Shown piece by piece: positions 25,642 to 35,293 of a DNA stretch of 64,000 nucleotides. A model generated the notes under the pieces. That model worked only from the letters and a program-made list of their open reading frames with translations, had not been told where the DNA came from and made no database searches. Origin of the DNA: an uncultured Prevotellaceae bacterium (GTDB lineage Bacteria > Bacteroidota > Bacteroidia > Bacteroidales > Bacteroidaceae); NCBI GenBank assembly GCA_947168395.1, contig CAMVLT010000016.1:1-64000 (forward strand), given 5' to 3'. Within the stretch, counting starts at the first letter, position 1, and each line of letters opens with the position of its first letter. The position numbers and the translations under genes were made by a program.

Positions 25642-27477
25642 ATGACGAAGGAAGAAGACGAAAAAAGACTGGAGTATCTGAAGGGAATTGTGAGGCGTTT
25701 GCCTGACAAACCCGGTAGCTATCAGTTCTATGATAACGAGCATACGATTATCTATGTAGGTAAGGCGAAGAACCTCAAATCGAGGGTCTCGTCTTACTTC
25801 CATACAGAAGTGGATAGGTTCAAAACGAAGGTGCTGGTCTCGAAAATATTCGACATCAGCTATACGGTTGTCAATACAGAAGAGGACGCTCTGTTGCTGG
25901 AAAACTCACTCATCAAGAAGTACAATCCACGATATAACGTGCTACTGAAAGACGGCAAGACCTACCCAAGCATCTGTGTGACTAACGAATACTTACCTCG
26001 CATTTTCAAGACACGCACCATCAACAAGAAATGGGGCACCTACTATGGCCCTTACGCGCATGTAGGTACGATGTATGAGATACTTAGTTTGATTAAGGAA
26101 CTGTACAAGCCACGTACATGCCGTTTACCTATCATAAAAGAAGGGATTACTACGGGTAAATACAAGGTTTGCTTAGACTATCATATCAAGAAATGCTTGG
26201 GGCCATGCGTGGGCAAACAGAGCTATGAGGACTATCAAAAGAACATTGCGCAAGCTCGCGAGATACTGAAAGGAAACACCCGACAAGTGCAAAAAGAACT
26301 GCGTGACGAGATGCTGAAACTATCGGAGGAATTACGATTTGAAGAAGCAGAAGAGGTGAAAAGAAAGTACCTGGCTTTAGAGGGATTTGTGAGCAAGAGC
26401 GAGGTGGTAAGCCACACCATCAACAACGTCGATACATACTCTATTACGTCGGACGAAAAGATGGCATTCATCAACTTCATACACGTTTCCAACGGTAGCA
26501 TCAACCAGAGTTTCACCATCGAGTACAAGAAGAAACTGAACGAGACCGACGAGGAACTTTTAGAGCTTGGCATCGTGGAATTACGGCAACGATTTAAGAG
26601 CGAAGCCAACGAGATTATCGTACCGCAGGAAGTGAACGTAGAGCTGGAAGGCGTTAAGTTCACAGTACCCAAACAGGGTGATAAAAAGAAGCTGCTTGAC
26701 CTGTCGATTATGAACGGAAAACAATACAAAATTGACCGTCTGAAACAGTCGGAAAAGCTGAATCCAGAGCAGAAACAAGTGCGGCTGATGAAGGAACTAC
26801 AGGAGAAACTTCACCTACCTACCCTACCCTATCAGATAGAATGTTTCGATAACTCGAATATATCAGGAACTGATGCCGTTGCAGCCTGCGTGGTATTCAA
26901 GAAAATGAAGCCGTCGAAGAGCGATTATAAGCGGTATAACATCAAGACGGTAGTTGGTCCTGATGACTATGCGTCGATGAAGGAGGTGGTTTCAAGGCGA
27001 TACCATCGCCTCATGCAGGAACAATTGCCGTTGCCTGATCTGATTGTGGCTGATGGCGGCAAGGGGCAAATGGAGGTGATACGTGAGGTGATACAGGACG
27101 AACTGCAACTGGATATTCCCATAGCCGGCCTTGCAAAAGATAACCGGCACCGTACCAACGAACTGCTCTACGGCTTCCCTCCAATGAGCATACAGCTGAA
27201 GACTGACAGCGAACTTTTCCATGTACTGACACAGCTACAAGACGAGGTGCATCGCTTCGCTATAGAATTCCATCGTAACAAGCGTTCTAAGCGCGCTTTG
27301 GAGTCGGAACTTGATAGTATCAAGGGCATCGGCCCCAAAGGCCGTGACGCGCTTCTAAATGGCCTTAAATCGGTTCGTAGGATTCGGGAGGCTGACGTGA
27401 AAACGCTGTCGGCCATCGTAGGCCCTGCAAAAGCCCAGATTGTGTACAACCATTTCCACGCTCAGGACAAGCCGTAA
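25642..27477 (+). CDS. uvrC: Excinuclease ABC subunit C
   Basis: A 611-residue nuclease that makes both incisions in UvrABC nucleotide excision repair. The N-terminal GIY-YIG domain (LPDKPGSYQFYD, IIYVGKAKNLKSRVSSYF, residues 15-52) makes the 3' cut. A UVR motif lies near 205-240, and the RNase H-like domain (IECFDNSNISGTDAVAACVV, LIVADGGKGQME) makes the 5' cut. The C-terminus carries helix-hairpin-helix motifs (LDSIKGIGPKGRDALL). Start ATG at 25642 lies right after a parS-like site. A repeat island follows instead of a gene. Confidence 0.97.
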   Translation: MTKEEDEKRLEYLKGIVRRLPDKPGSYQFYDNEHTIIYVGKAKNLKSRVSSYFHTEVDRFKTKVLVSKIFDISYTVVNTEEDALLLENSLIKKYNPRYNVLLKDGKTYPSICVTNEYLPRIFKTRTINKKWGTYYGPYAHVGTMYEILSLIKELYKPRTCRLPIIKEGITTGKYKVCLDYHIKKCLGPCVGKQSYEDYQKNIAQAREILKGNTRQVQKELRDEMLKLSEELRFEEAEEVKRKYLALEGFVSKSEVVSHTINNVDTYSITSDEKMAFINFIHVSNGSINQSFTIEYKKKLNETDEELLELGIVELRQRFKSEANEIIVPQEVNVELEGVKFTVPKQGDKKKLLDLSIMNGKQYKIDRLKQSEKLNPEQKQVRLMKELQEKLHLPTLPYQIECFDNSNISGTDAVAACVVFKKMKPSKSDYKRYNIKTVVGPDDYASMKEVVSRRYHRLMQEQLPLPDLIVADGGKGQMEVIREVIQDELQLDIPIAGLAKDNRHRTNELLYGFPPMSIQLKTDSELFHVLTQLQDEVHRFAIEFHRNKRSKRALESELDSIKGIGPKGRDALLNGLKSVRRIREADVKTLSAIVGPAKAQIVYNHFHAQDKP

Positions 27478-27536
27478 GCTCGCGGGCATGAAGTCGTAAA
27501 CAACGATGGCCTGAGGGTAGTCCGCGTAGTGTGAAT

Positions 27537-27735
27537 GTAACAATGTAACTTTGTAACATTGTAACATTAAGCATTATCGAATACACGGAAGAGGGGGTAA
27601 TGAAATTATTATATATTATAATATATAATAATTATAATATATATAAAATAATAAATATACCTAAGACCTCACTGAGCAAATTAGAAAATCCTTAATGTTA
27701 CAAAGTTACATTGTTACAATGTTACGATGTGATAC
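27537..27735. repeat. Intergenic repeat island C (8-bp GTAAC iterons around an AT core)
   Basis: Four tandem 8-mers (GTAACAAT, GTAACTTT, GTAACATT, GTAACATT; 27537-27568) face four inverted 8-mers (AATGTTAC, AAAGTTAC, ATTGTTAC, AATGTTAC; 27694-27725). They frame an almost pure A/T stretch at 27604-27658 that is itself rich in palindromes. A 24-bp perfect inverted repeat is contained (27537-27560 and 27694-27717). No gene. The arrangement resembles origin iterons or a protein-binding array; function unknown. Confidence 0.85.
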
Positions 27736-27783
27736 AATATAAGGATAGCGGCAAGAAAATTTGGTAGTTAAAAAATAAAGTTG

Positions 27784-27791
27784 TAACTTTG
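27784..27791 (+). promoter_or_regulatory. -7 box for dtd
   Basis: TAACTTTG, 16 bp before the dtd start codon, so the leader would be short. Probably serves dtd, the small membrane protein, the MazG-like gene and deoC. Confidence 0.6.
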
Positions 27792-27807
27792 CCGAAAAAT
27801 CAGAACT

Positions 27808-28260
27808 ATGAGAGCAGTAGTACAACGAGTCACTCACGCCAGCGTCACCATCGAGGGCACAGTAAAAAGCCAGATTCAGCAGGGTTTCCTCATCCTATTG
27901 GGTATCTGCAACGAGGACACCATGGAGGATGTGGAATGGTTGGTAAAGAAGATTGCTAACCTGCGCGTGTTTGGCGACGAGAACGACGTGATGAACCGCT
28001 CCATCCTCGATGTTCAAGGTGAGGTGCTTGTAGTGAGTCAATTCACGCTATACGCCAGCTACAAGAAGGGTAACCGTCCGAGCTGGTTCAGAGCAGGCAG
28101 TCACGAGCACTCTATCCCACTCTACGAGGCCTTCTGCGAGCAGCTAAGTGGGCAACTGGGGAAACCAGTTGGGACAGGCGAGTTCGGAGCCAACATGAAA
28201 GTAGAGCTGCTGAACGACGGGCCTGTAACCATCTGTATGGACACAAAGAATAAGGAATAA
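27808..28260 (+). CDS. dtd: D-aminoacyl-tRNA deacylase
   Basis: A 150-residue homodimeric enzyme that hydrolyses D-amino acids mischarged on tRNA. It starts MRAVVQRVTHASVTIEG and carries both active-site motifs, SQFTLYA near residue 78 and NDGPVT near residue 138. Full length. First gene of a plus-strand run reaching deoC. A 19-bp palindrome (28263-28281) directly follows its stop codon. Confidence 0.97.
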   Translation: MRAVVQRVTHASVTIEGTVKSQIQQGFLILLGICNEDTMEDVEWLVKKIANLRVFGDENDVMNRSILDVQGEVLVVSQFTLYASYKKGNRPSWFRAGSHEHSIPLYEAFCEQLSGQLGKPVGTGEFGANMKVELLNDGPVTICMDTKNKE

Positions 28261-28262
28261 GG

Positions 28263-28281
28263 GTTGCGATACAATCGCAAC
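28263..28281. repeat. 19-nt palindrome GTTGCGAT-N3-ATCGCAAC (intergenic copy)
   Basis: Two perfect 8-base arms flank ACA, just after the dtd stop. The identical arms, with GAT between them, occur inside leuS at 46231-46249. There is no U-run, so a terminator is unlikely. Confidence 0.7.
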
Positions 28282-28295
28282 ATACAGAGAATGAA

Positions 28296-28541
28296 ATGAA
28301 AAAGTATATCAGAGAGATTGAATTCTCAGGCATAATCATGATGCTCATCGGCTGCATTTGCCACCGGTTTCTAAACCTGCAATGGGCCATTTGGGTATGC
28401 ATCATCGGACTTGGGCTATGGGTGCTACAAGTGGTTTACAAGGCCTTCAATTGGAAGGAATACGCACGCGACAACAAACAGAACATCCTAATGATGCTGT
28501 TTGTCATTGCTATGTTGTTCTATTTAATGCTCACACGATGA
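28296..28541 (+). CDS. Small membrane protein, unknown
   Basis: An 81-residue protein with about three hydrophobic stretches: roughly 11-26 (GIIMMLIGCICHRFL), 29-46 (QWAIWVCIIGLGLWVLQV) and 64-79 (ILMMLFVIAMLFYLML). No family recognised. Its stop overlaps the start of the MazG-like gene as ATGA, so it is translationally coupled and very likely real. It could be a small inner-membrane protein conserved in this operon; nothing indicates a function. Confidence 0.75.
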   Translation: MKKYIREIEFSGIIMMLIGCICHRFLNLQWAIWVCIIGLGLWVLQVVYKAFNWKEYARDNKQNILMMLFVIAMLFYLMLTR

Positions 28542-28864
28542 CGATACAAGAAGCACAAGAGGCGGTTGACCGCTGGATAAAGGAGTACGGCGTACGCTAC
28601 TTTTCGGAACTGACCAACATGGCCGTGCTGACCGAGGAGGTAGGCGAACTGGCCCGCGTAATGGCACGCAAATACGGCGACCAGAGTTTTAAGCCAGGCG
28701 AACGTGAGAACCTGGGCGAAGAGATGGCCGACGTGCTCTGGGTGCTGATCTGTCTGGCAAACCAGACTGGTGTGGATTTGACAGAAGAACTACTGAAATC
28801 AATTGAGAAAAAAACCCGCCGCGATGCCCTGCGACATATAGAAAACCCTAAACTAAAAGCATAA
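28538..28864 (+). CDS. MazG-like nucleotide pyrophosphohydrolase
   Basis: A 108-residue single-domain alpha-helical NTP pyrophosphatase of the MazG/iMazG type. The metal-binding pattern is present as LTEEVGELARVM and NLGEEMADVLWVLICLANQ (EExxE then ExxD). Such proteins hydrolyse aberrant or excess (d)NTPs. The ATG at 28538 overlaps the preceding stop; a longer in-frame extension from 28358 would run through the membrane-protein gene and is rejected. deoC starts 4 bp after its stop, so nucleotide house-cleaning and deoxyribose use share a message. Confidence 0.92.
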   Translation: MTIQEAQEAVDRWIKEYGVRYFSELTNMAVLTEEVGELARVMARKYGDQSFKPGERENLGEEMADVLWVLICLANQTGVDLTEELLKSIEKKTRRDALRHIENPKLKA

Positions 28865-28868
28865 AACT

Positions 28869-29759
28869 ATGGCAGAAAAAACAAAGTATGAAGAGGCGTT
28901 ATCGAAGTACAACCTCGAAATCAGCGACCAGGAAGTAAGCAAGGCCGTGAAGGAAATCATTGCCACGAAAGTACCCCTAAACGACACATTGGAAGTGAAG
29001 AAATTCCTGATGGGAAGTGTTGAACTAACCACCCTAAAGACCACAGACTCAGATGAAAGCGTGCTGGCCTTCACTGAGAAAGTGAACCAGTTTGACGAGG
29101 CCTACCCTACCCTACCCCATGTGGCTACAATTTGCGTCTATCCGAGGTTTGCTAAAATAGTAAGCGAGACATTGGAGGTAGACGGCGTAGAAATAGCCTG
29201 CGTCAGTGGCTCGTTCCCATCCTCTCAGGCATTGATTGAGGTAAAGACTGTTGAGACCGCATTAGCAGTGAAAGACGGCGCCACAGAGATAGATATGGTG
29301 CTGTCGGTAGGTACATTCCTCAGCGGCGACTACGAGACCGTCTGCGACGAAATACAGCAAATGAAGGAGGCTTGCGGCGACAAGAAAATGAAGGTTATCT
29401 TAGAGACGGGCTGCCTAAAAACAGCCAGCAACATCAAGACTGCCTCACTATTGGCCATGTACAGCGGAGCCGACTACATCAAGACCTCAACGGGCAAGGA
29501 AGTGCCTGCAGCAACACCAGAGGCAGCTTACGTCATGTGCCAGGCTATCAAGGAGTACTACGAGCAGACGGGCGTACAGATAGGTTTTAAGCCCGCTGGC
29601 GGCCTTAACAGCGTCATGGATGCTATTATCTACTATACCATCGTCAAAGAGGTGTTAGGCGAAAAATGGCTCACTAACCAGTGGTTCAGAATGGGTACCA
29701 GCCGACTGGCAAACCTGCTGCTGAGCGAGGTGATTGGAGAAGAAACAAAATTCTTCTAA
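28869..29759 (+). CDS. deoC: Deoxyribose-phosphate aldolase
   Basis: A 296-residue class I aldolase that splits 2-deoxyribose-5-phosphate into glyceraldehyde-3-phosphate and acetaldehyde in deoxynucleoside catabolism. The Schiff-base lysine lies in DYIKTSTGK near residue 204, and the second lysine is in GFKPAGGLN near 237. ATEIDMVLSVG and MKVILETGCL form the barrel core. It has about 50 N-terminal residues more than E. coli DeoC. Last gene of the dtd operon, overlapping tail to tail by 4 bp with the polyprenyl synthase gene (shared CTAA). Confidence 0.95.
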   Translation: MAEKTKYEEALSKYNLEISDQEVSKAVKEIIATKVPLNDTLEVKKFLMGSVELTTLKTTDSDESVLAFTEKVNQFDEAYPTLPHVATICVYPRFAKIVSETLEVDGVEIACVSGSFPSSQALIEVKTVETALAVKDGATEIDMVLSVGTFLSGDYETVCDEIQQMKEACGDKKMKVILETGCLKTASNIKTASLLAMYSGADYIKTSTGKEVPAATPEAAYVMCQAIKEYYEQTGVQIGFKPAGGLNSVMDAIIYYTIVKEVLGEKWLTNQWFRMGTSRLANLLLSEVIGEETKFF

Positions 29760-30733
29760 TAGTTCCTTTGAATAACGTATTCAAGATAGGCTGTCAGGGC
29801 ATCCTTGATGGCCTTTTCTTTAGCATATTGGTCAATAAAAATCAAAGCGTCTTTGGCTATTTCCTCCATCTTTCGCTCAGCGTATTCTATGCCACCATTC
29901 CGTTTAGTGAACTCCACTAAACAGCTGATTTCATCGGGACTTACCGTGCCTGCTTTTACCTTTCGAGCAAGGTTCATCATCGAGTCATCATTGGTAGAAT
30001 TCAGGGCATAAATCACGGGTAGCGTCAACTTACCTTCAGCCATATCATTACCAGTAGGTTTACCAATCTGAGCAGAATCGAAATAATCGAAAATATCATC
30101 ACGAATCTGGAAAATCATGCCTATATATTGTCCGAATTTTGCAGCATCAAGAACGGCCTGCTCTGAGGCAGAGGCTGAGAGAGCACCAATCTTAGCACAA
30201 GCTTCGAACAAGGCAGCTGTCTTGCTGTTAATTATCTGATAATAAACATCTTCCGAAATCAGCTGATTCTGAACATTCGAGAGTTGAAGTATCTCACCAG
30301 CGGCCAAAGTGCGCCCTAACTCTGACAAGATTTGTACGATTCTTTGATTCTCAGTAATAGATACACGAAGCAACGCCGTAGACAGCACATAGTCGCCAAC
30401 CAAGACTGCAACCTTATTATTATAGTTGGCATTCACCGAAGCCTGACCACGACGTTCGGCACTCTCATCAACCACATCGTCGTGAACCAACGAGGCTGTA
30501 TGCAACAATTCCAAGCCGACGGCAGCATTTTGAGTAACATTGGTCACTCGTCCAAAATTCTGTGCCATCAGCAGCACCAACATCGGCCGCATTCGTTTGC
30601 CGCCGCGTTGGCGAATGTGTGAAAGGGCAGCCTCGAGAAGGCCGTCATTGTGGCTCAACGAATCATTGAACAACAGGTTGAAATCGTTCAATTCTTGCTC
30701 AATCGGGTGCTTAATAAGTGACAAATAATCCAT
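29756..30733 (-). CDS. Polyprenyl diphosphate synthase
   Basis: A 325-residue trans-isoprenyl diphosphate synthase. The first aspartate-rich motif is HDDVVDES near residue 82, and the second is IRDDIFDYFD near residue 208, with GGKRMRP near 44. It extends a short allylic diphosphate with IPP, most likely to the octaprenyl or longer side chain of menaquinone. Chain length cannot be read with confidence. It has its own minus-strand promoter (30752-30759) and is divergent from polA. Its stop overlaps that of deoC. Confidence 0.94.
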   Translation of the reverse strand: MDYLSLIKHPIEQELNDFNLLFNDSLSHNDGLLEAALSHIRQRGGKRMRPMLVLLMAQNFGRVTNVTQNAAVGLELLHTASLVHDDVVDESAERRGQASVNANYNNKVAVLVGDYVLSTALLRVSITENQRIVQILSELGRTLAAGEILQLSNVQNQLISEDVYYQIINSKTAALFEACAKIGALSASASEQAVLDAAKFGQYIGMIFQIRDDIFDYFDSAQIGKPTGNDMAEGKLTLPVIYALNSTNDDSMMNLARKVKAGTVSPDEISCLVEFTKRNGGIEYAERKMEEIAKDALIFIDQYAKEKAIKDALTAYLEYVIQRNY

Positions 30734-30751
30734 TGTTCGTGAAATTTGTTA

Positions 30752-30759
30752 CAAAATTA
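30752..30759 (-). promoter_or_regulatory. -7 box for polyprenyl synthase gene
   Basis: TAATTTTG on the minus strand, 18 bp before the start codon, fitting TAnnTTTG. Confidence 0.55.
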
Positions 30760-30820
30760 GTGAAAATCTTCGGATAATGAGAAATTTTTTAGTAATTTTA
30801 CGCGAAAATTCTCACTTGTT

Positions 30821-33586
30821 ATGGATAAACTATTCCTTTTAGACGCTTACGCGCTCATTTATCGTTCTTATTACGCCTTCATTAAGAATCCGCGTATCAA
30901 TTCCAAAGGCCAAAACACCTCGGCCATCATCGGCTTCTGCAACACGCTGAACGAGGTGTTGCAGAAGGAGCAACCGTCGCATATCGGCGTGGCTTTCGAC
31001 CCTCATGGACCTACATTCCGCAGCGAGGCTTTCCCTGCCTACAAAGCCCAACGTGACGCTACGCCAGAGGACATCCACAAGGCCGTTCCCATTATCAAGG
31101 ATATACTACGTGCCTACCACATACCCATCCTCCAGGTCGATGGCTTCGAGGCTGACGATGTTATCGGAACATTGGCTAAAAAGGCTGATTCCATCGGAGT
31201 AAAGTGCTACATGCTCACCCCCGATAAGGACTACGGGCAGTTGGTTACGGAGTTAGCAAATATCTACCGGCCACGTCACGGCGGCGGTTACGAGGTAATG
31301 GGACCCAAAGAGGTGTGCGAGAAATACGGCATCACTACCCCACTCCAGGTTATCGACCTGCTGGCTCTCATGGGCGACTCGGCCGACAACTTCCCTGGGT
31401 GTCCGGGTGTTGGTGAGAAGACGGCTGTGAAACTGATCAACGATTTCGGCAGCGTCGAACAACTACTCTCGCGAACCAACGAACTGAAAGGTGCGCTACA
31501 GAAAAAAGTCACAGAGCATGTAGACGACATCAAGATGAGTTACTTCCTCGCTACCATCAAAACCGATGTACCCATCGAACTCAACATGGACGAGTTGAAA
31601 CTCGTGGAACCGGACAACGACAAACTGCGTCAACTCTTCACCGAATTGGAGTTTAAGCAGCTGGCAGACAAACTTCTTAAAAAACCTCAAAAAGCGTCAA
31701 TTCCTGCTAACGGACAACTCGATTTGTTCGCAGAATTTCCAGCCGACGGCAAAGACACAAACGAAAATTCGAGTTTTGAGAGCCTAAAAACTGTGACTCA
31801 CAACTATAAACTCGTTGAAAATGAGGAAGAAATGGTGAAATTACGTGATTATTTCTTGACAAATAAAATTCTCAGTTTAGACACGGAAACCACTTCAACC
31901 TCAGCTATCGATGCAGAATTGGTGGGTTTGAGCTTCGCCGTGAAGGAATTTGAGGCATTTTACGTGCCGATTCCACCCGAACGTGAAAAAGCACTACAGA
32001 TTGTTAATATCTTTAAATCGGTCTATGAAGACCCCAAAATATTAAAGGTCGGACAGAACCTGAAGTACGATTTAGAAGTTTTAAGAAATTATAACGTTCA
32101 GTTACAAGGCCCGATGTGGGACACCATGATAGCCCACTACCTCATACAACCCGAACTGCGTCACAACATGGACTTCATGGCCGAGGTGTACCTGAATTAC
32201 AAAACCATCCACATCGACGAACTCATAGGGCCGAAGGGGAAGAACCAGCGTTCGATGCGCGACCTCTCCCCTACCCTCGTCTACGAATACGCCGCCGAGG
32301 ATGCTGATGTAACATTGAGGTTGAAAAACAAGTTGGAAGCCGAACTGAAAAAGTTTGAATGTGAAGACCTATTCTATAATATAGAGATGCCGCTGATGCC
32401 CGTGCTGGCAGAAATGGAGATGAACGGCGTATGCTTAGATACAGATTCGTTGAAAGAAACGTCAAACATTTTGACAGCAAGGTTGAAGGAAATAGAGCAT
32501 CGCATCTATGAGCTGGCGGGTAAATCGTTTAATATTGCTTCACCCAAGCAGGTCGGCACCATTCTCTTCGATGAACTTCGCATTATCGAAAAACCTAAGA
32601 AGACCAAGACAGGCCAATATGTCACCTCAGAAGATGTGCTACAACAGCTGAAGAACAAGCACGAGATTGTAGCTGATATATTGGAATACAGGGGAATAAC
32701 AAAACTGTTAGGAACGTACATCGACACCCTACCCCACCTCATCAATCCACGAACGGGACATATCCACACCTCGTTCAATCAGACGGTGACTGCCACAGGC
32801 CGACTCTCATCGAGTGACCCCAATCTGCAAAATATTCCCATCCGTGGTGAAGACGGAAAAGAGATACGTAAAGCCTTCGTACCAGAACCAGGTTGTCTGT
32901 TTTTTTCAGCAGACTATAGTCAGATAGAACTGCGTGTGATGGCACACCTTTCAAACGACAAAAACATGATTGAAGTCTTCCAAGAAGGCAAGGATCTGCA
33001 CGCTGCAACTGCCGCCAACATCTATAAGAAACCCATCAATGAGGTAACACGCGATGAACGTACCAAGTCAAAGCGTGCTAACTTCGGCATCATCTATGGC
33101 ATCACCGTCTTCGGCCTGGCTGAGCGCTTAGACATCAGCCGCGACGAAGCTAAACAACTCATTGACGGCTATTTCACCACATTCCCAGAGGTTCACGACT
33201 ACATGGAGCAAGCCAAGCAGACTGCCCGCCAGCGTGGGTACGTAACAACGCTCTTCGGCCGCCGCCGCTATCTGCCAGACATCAACTCAGCCAACGCCAC
33301 CGTGCGCGGCTTTGCTGAACGTAACGCCATCAACGCGCCCATCCAAGGTACAGCAGCCGACATCATCAAGGTGGCAATGATTCGTATCCACCAGCGTTTC
33401 AAGGCCGAGGGTATCCGCAGCAAAATGATTCTACAGGTACACGACGAACTCAACTTCAGCGTTTATCCGGAAGAAAAGGGTAGGGTAGAGGCCATCGTTC
33501 TCGAAGAGATGCAGCATGCCTTTCCTCTCAACGTCCCTCTCGTAGCCGACTCCGGCTTTGGTGAAAACTGGCTTGAAGCACACTAA
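30821..33586 (+). CDS. polA: DNA polymerase I
   Basis: A 921-residue three-domain enzyme. The 5' nuclease domain (1 to about 290; LFLLDAYALIYRSYYAF, GFEADDVIGTLA) is followed by a 3'-5' exonuclease domain in which the first metal motif DTETTS is intact near residue 353, so proofreading is probably active. The polymerase domain follows (motif A FSADYSQIELR near 697, O-helix KRANFGIIYGI near 748, motif C QVHDELNFS near 872). It fills gaps in repair and replaces RNA primers. Full length and divergent from the polyprenyl synthase gene. Confidence 0.97.
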   Translation: MDKLFLLDAYALIYRSYYAFIKNPRINSKGQNTSAIIGFCNTLNEVLQKEQPSHIGVAFDPHGPTFRSEAFPAYKAQRDATPEDIHKAVPIIKDILRAYHIPILQVDGFEADDVIGTLAKKADSIGVKCYMLTPDKDYGQLVTELANIYRPRHGGGYEVMGPKEVCEKYGITTPLQVIDLLALMGDSADNFPGCPGVGEKTAVKLINDFGSVEQLLSRTNELKGALQKKVTEHVDDIKMSYFLATIKTDVPIELNMDELKLVEPDNDKLRQLFTELEFKQLADKLLKKPQKASIPANGQLDLFAEFPADGKDTNENSSFESLKTVTHNYKLVENEEEMVKLRDYFLTNKILSLDTETTSTSAIDAELVGLSFAVKEFEAFYVPIPPEREKALQIVNIFKSVYEDPKILKVGQNLKYDLEVLRNYNVQLQGPMWDTMIAHYLIQPELRHNMDFMAEVYLNYKTIHIDELIGPKGKNQRSMRDLSPTLVYEYAAEDADVTLRLKNKLEAELKKFECEDLFYNIEMPLMPVLAEMEMNGVCLDTDSLKETSNILTARLKEIEHRIYELAGKSFNIASPKQVGTILFDELRIIEKPKKTKTGQYVTSEDVLQQLKNKHEIVADILEYRGITKLLGTYIDTLPHLINPRTGHIHTSFNQTVTATGRLSSSDPNLQNIPIRGEDGKEIRKAFVPEPGCLFFSADYSQIELRVMAHLSNDKNMIEVFQEGKDLHAATAANIYKKPINEVTRDERTKSKRANFGIIYGITVFGLAERLDISRDEAKQLIDGYFTTFPEVHDYMEQAKQTARQRGYVTTLFGRRRYLPDINSANATVRGFAERNAINAPIQGTAADIIKVAMIRIHQRFKAEGIRSKMILQVHDELNFSVYPEEKGRVEAIVLEEMQHAFPLNVPLVADSGFGENWLEAH

Positions 33587-33644
33587 ATAAATGCATAAAA
33601 GCAAGAAAAAGAGGAAATTGTGCCCATATCTCAGAAATTATTGC

Positions 33645-33652
33645 TAATTTTG
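33645..33652 (+). promoter_or_regulatory. -7 box upstream of small lipoprotein gene
   Basis: TAATTTTG, 28 bp before the ATG at 33680; supports that start over the upstream in-frame one at 33620. Confidence 0.6.
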
Positions 33653-33679
33653 CAGCCGATTTCTAAATATCAAGCATTT

Positions 33680-34192
33680 ATGAAAAAATTATTCTTTTAT
33701 TTGACGGTCATTGCAGCAATGGCCACAGTAACGGTAAGCTGTAGTAAGGACGATGACAGCATTTCCTCAGAGGAGTTTGCCAACAAGCTGCTCCAGAACG
33801 GCACGACATGCACATGGGAAGGTGCTGAAAGGACGCTGAGCAGATCATGGGGTAAATGGTCAGACGACGGTGAAAAGTATGCTATCATGCGCTTTGACCG
33901 CAGCTCGACAACAGCCTTGAGTGGTACTGGTCTGGTCCTGTATTTTGAGAATTCATACAAGGACACATACAAGGATGGTTCTGAGTTCACCTGGAGCTTT
34001 GCTGGCGACGAGCTGAGAATTACCTATCGCCACAGCGGATGGGCACCAGTACATGCAGAATACAATACAACAGAGCTTATCATCAACGGCGACAAATTTG
34101 TAGGCACTTGGTATGAGTCAAGCGACAAGAAGTTTGAGTTTGGCTACACCAAGTCTACGTTCAACGAATGGTCTAAATATATCAATCAGTAA
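33680..34192 (+). CDS. Small lipoprotein, lipocalin-like, unknown
   Basis: A 170-residue secreted protein. MKKLFFYLTVIAAMATVTVSC is a lipoprotein signal with Cys21 as the lipid site, followed by an acidic SKDDDS linker. The rest is beta-rich with aromatic repeats (GTCTW-like NGTTCTWEG, YAIMRFD, LVLYFEN, FVGTWYESSDKKFEFGY), which suggests a lipocalin-like barrel, but no family is recognised for sure. The start is set by the promoter at 33645. Its stop codon is immediately followed by the ychF start codon, so the two are co-transcribed. Confidence 0.82.
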   Translation: MKKLFFYLTVIAAMATVTVSCSKDDDSISSEEFANKLLQNGTTCTWEGAERTLSRSWGKWSDDGEKYAIMRFDRSSTTALSGTGLVLYFENSYKDTYKDGSEFTWSFAGDELRITYRHSGWAPVHAEYNTTELIINGDKFVGTWYESSDKKFEFGYTKSTFNEWSKYINQ

Positions 34193-35293
34193 ATGGCATT
34201 GAAATGTGGTATCGTGGGCTTACCTAATGTTGGTAAGTCCACATTGTTTAACTGCTTGTCGAGCGCAAAAGCGCAGGCAGCTAATTTTCCGTTTTGCACA
34301 ATTGAGCCCAACGTGGGTGTCATCACCGTCCCCGATGAGCGACTGACAAAGCTGGCCGAGCTGGTTCATCCAGGCCGCATAGTTCCCGCTACGTGCGAGA
34401 TTGTCGACATTGCAGGCTTGGTGAAGGGTGCCTCAAAGGGTGAGGGCTTAGGTAACAAATTCCTCGGAAACATCCGCGAGACCGACGCTATCATTCACGT
34501 ACTACGCTGCTTCGAGGACGAGAACATCACTCACGTTGACGGCACCATCGACCCCATTCGTGACAAGGAAATCATCGATACCGAACTGCAGCTGAAAGAC
34601 CTCGAGACCATCGAGAGCCGTCTGGCCAAGACCGAGAAAGCTGCTGCCGCCGGCAACAAGGAGGCGAAGATAGAGGTAACGGTGCTGAAGGCTTACAAGG
34701 AGGTACTGGAACAGGGTAAGAACGCCCGCATCGTGGAGTTCGACAGTAAGGACGAGCAGGATGCTGCCCGCAATCTCTTCCTGCTGACAGCCAAGCCCGT
34801 GCTCTATGTCTGCAACGTCGGCGAGGCCGATGCCAAAGACGGCAACGATTTTACGCGTAGGGTAGGGGAGTTGGCTCAGGAAGAAGGTGCCGAAATGATG
34901 GTCATTGCCGCCAAGACCGAGGAGGACATTGCCGAACTGGAGTCTTACGAGGACAAGCAGCTGTTTTTGGAGGAGCTGGGCTTGGAGGAGAGTGGCGTCA
35001 ACCGCCTTATCAAGAAGGCCTACGCCCTGCTGAACCTTGAAACCTTTATCACCGCTGGCGAAATGGAGGTGAAGGCCTGGACGTATAAGAAGGGTTGGAA
35101 GGCTCCACAATGTGCGGGTGTCATCCACACCGACTTTGAGAAGGGCTTTATCCGCGCCGAGGTCATCAAGTACGACGACTATATCCAATATGGCTCTGAG
35201 GCCGCTGTCCGCGAAGCAGGCAAGATGGGTGTCGAGGGCAAGGACTACGTTGTTCAGGACGGCGATATCATGCACTTCCGCTTTAACGTTTGA
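34193..35293 (+). CDS. ychF: Redox-regulated ATPase YchF
   Basis: A 366-residue Obg-family P-loop protein that prefers ATP. The P-loop is GLPNVGKST (7-15), then the switch region [20 protein letters not shown] near 82-101. A coiled insertion is followed by the C-terminal TGS domain, ending [11 protein letters not shown]. It binds ribosomes and is linked to stress responses and translation fidelity. Full length. It starts on the base after the lipoprotein gene stop. A GC-rich palindromic element begins on the base after its own stop codon. Confidence 0.97.
   Translation: MALKCGIVGLPNVGKSTLFNCLSSAKAQAANFPFCTIEPNVGVITVPDERLTKLAELVHPGRIVPATCEIVDIAGLVKGASKGEGLGNKFLGNIRETDAIIHVLRCFEDENITHVDGTIDPIRDKEIIDTELQLKDLETIESRLAKTEKAAAAGNKEAKIEVTVLKAYKEVLEQGKNARIVEFDSKDEQDAARNLFLLTAKPVLYVCNVGEADAKDGNDFTRRVGELAQEEGAEMMVIAAKTEEDIAELESYEDKQLFLEELGLEESGVNRLIKKAYALLNLETFITAGEMEVKAWTYKKGWKAPQCAGVIHTDFEKGFIRAEVIKYDDYIQYGSEAAVREAGKMGVEGKDYVVQDGDIMHFRFNV

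Noticed and set aside
27604..27658. A/T-only palindromic stretch considered as a terminator
   Set aside because: It lacks a GC stem and sits symmetrically between iteron arrays; it is better seen as the core of island C.
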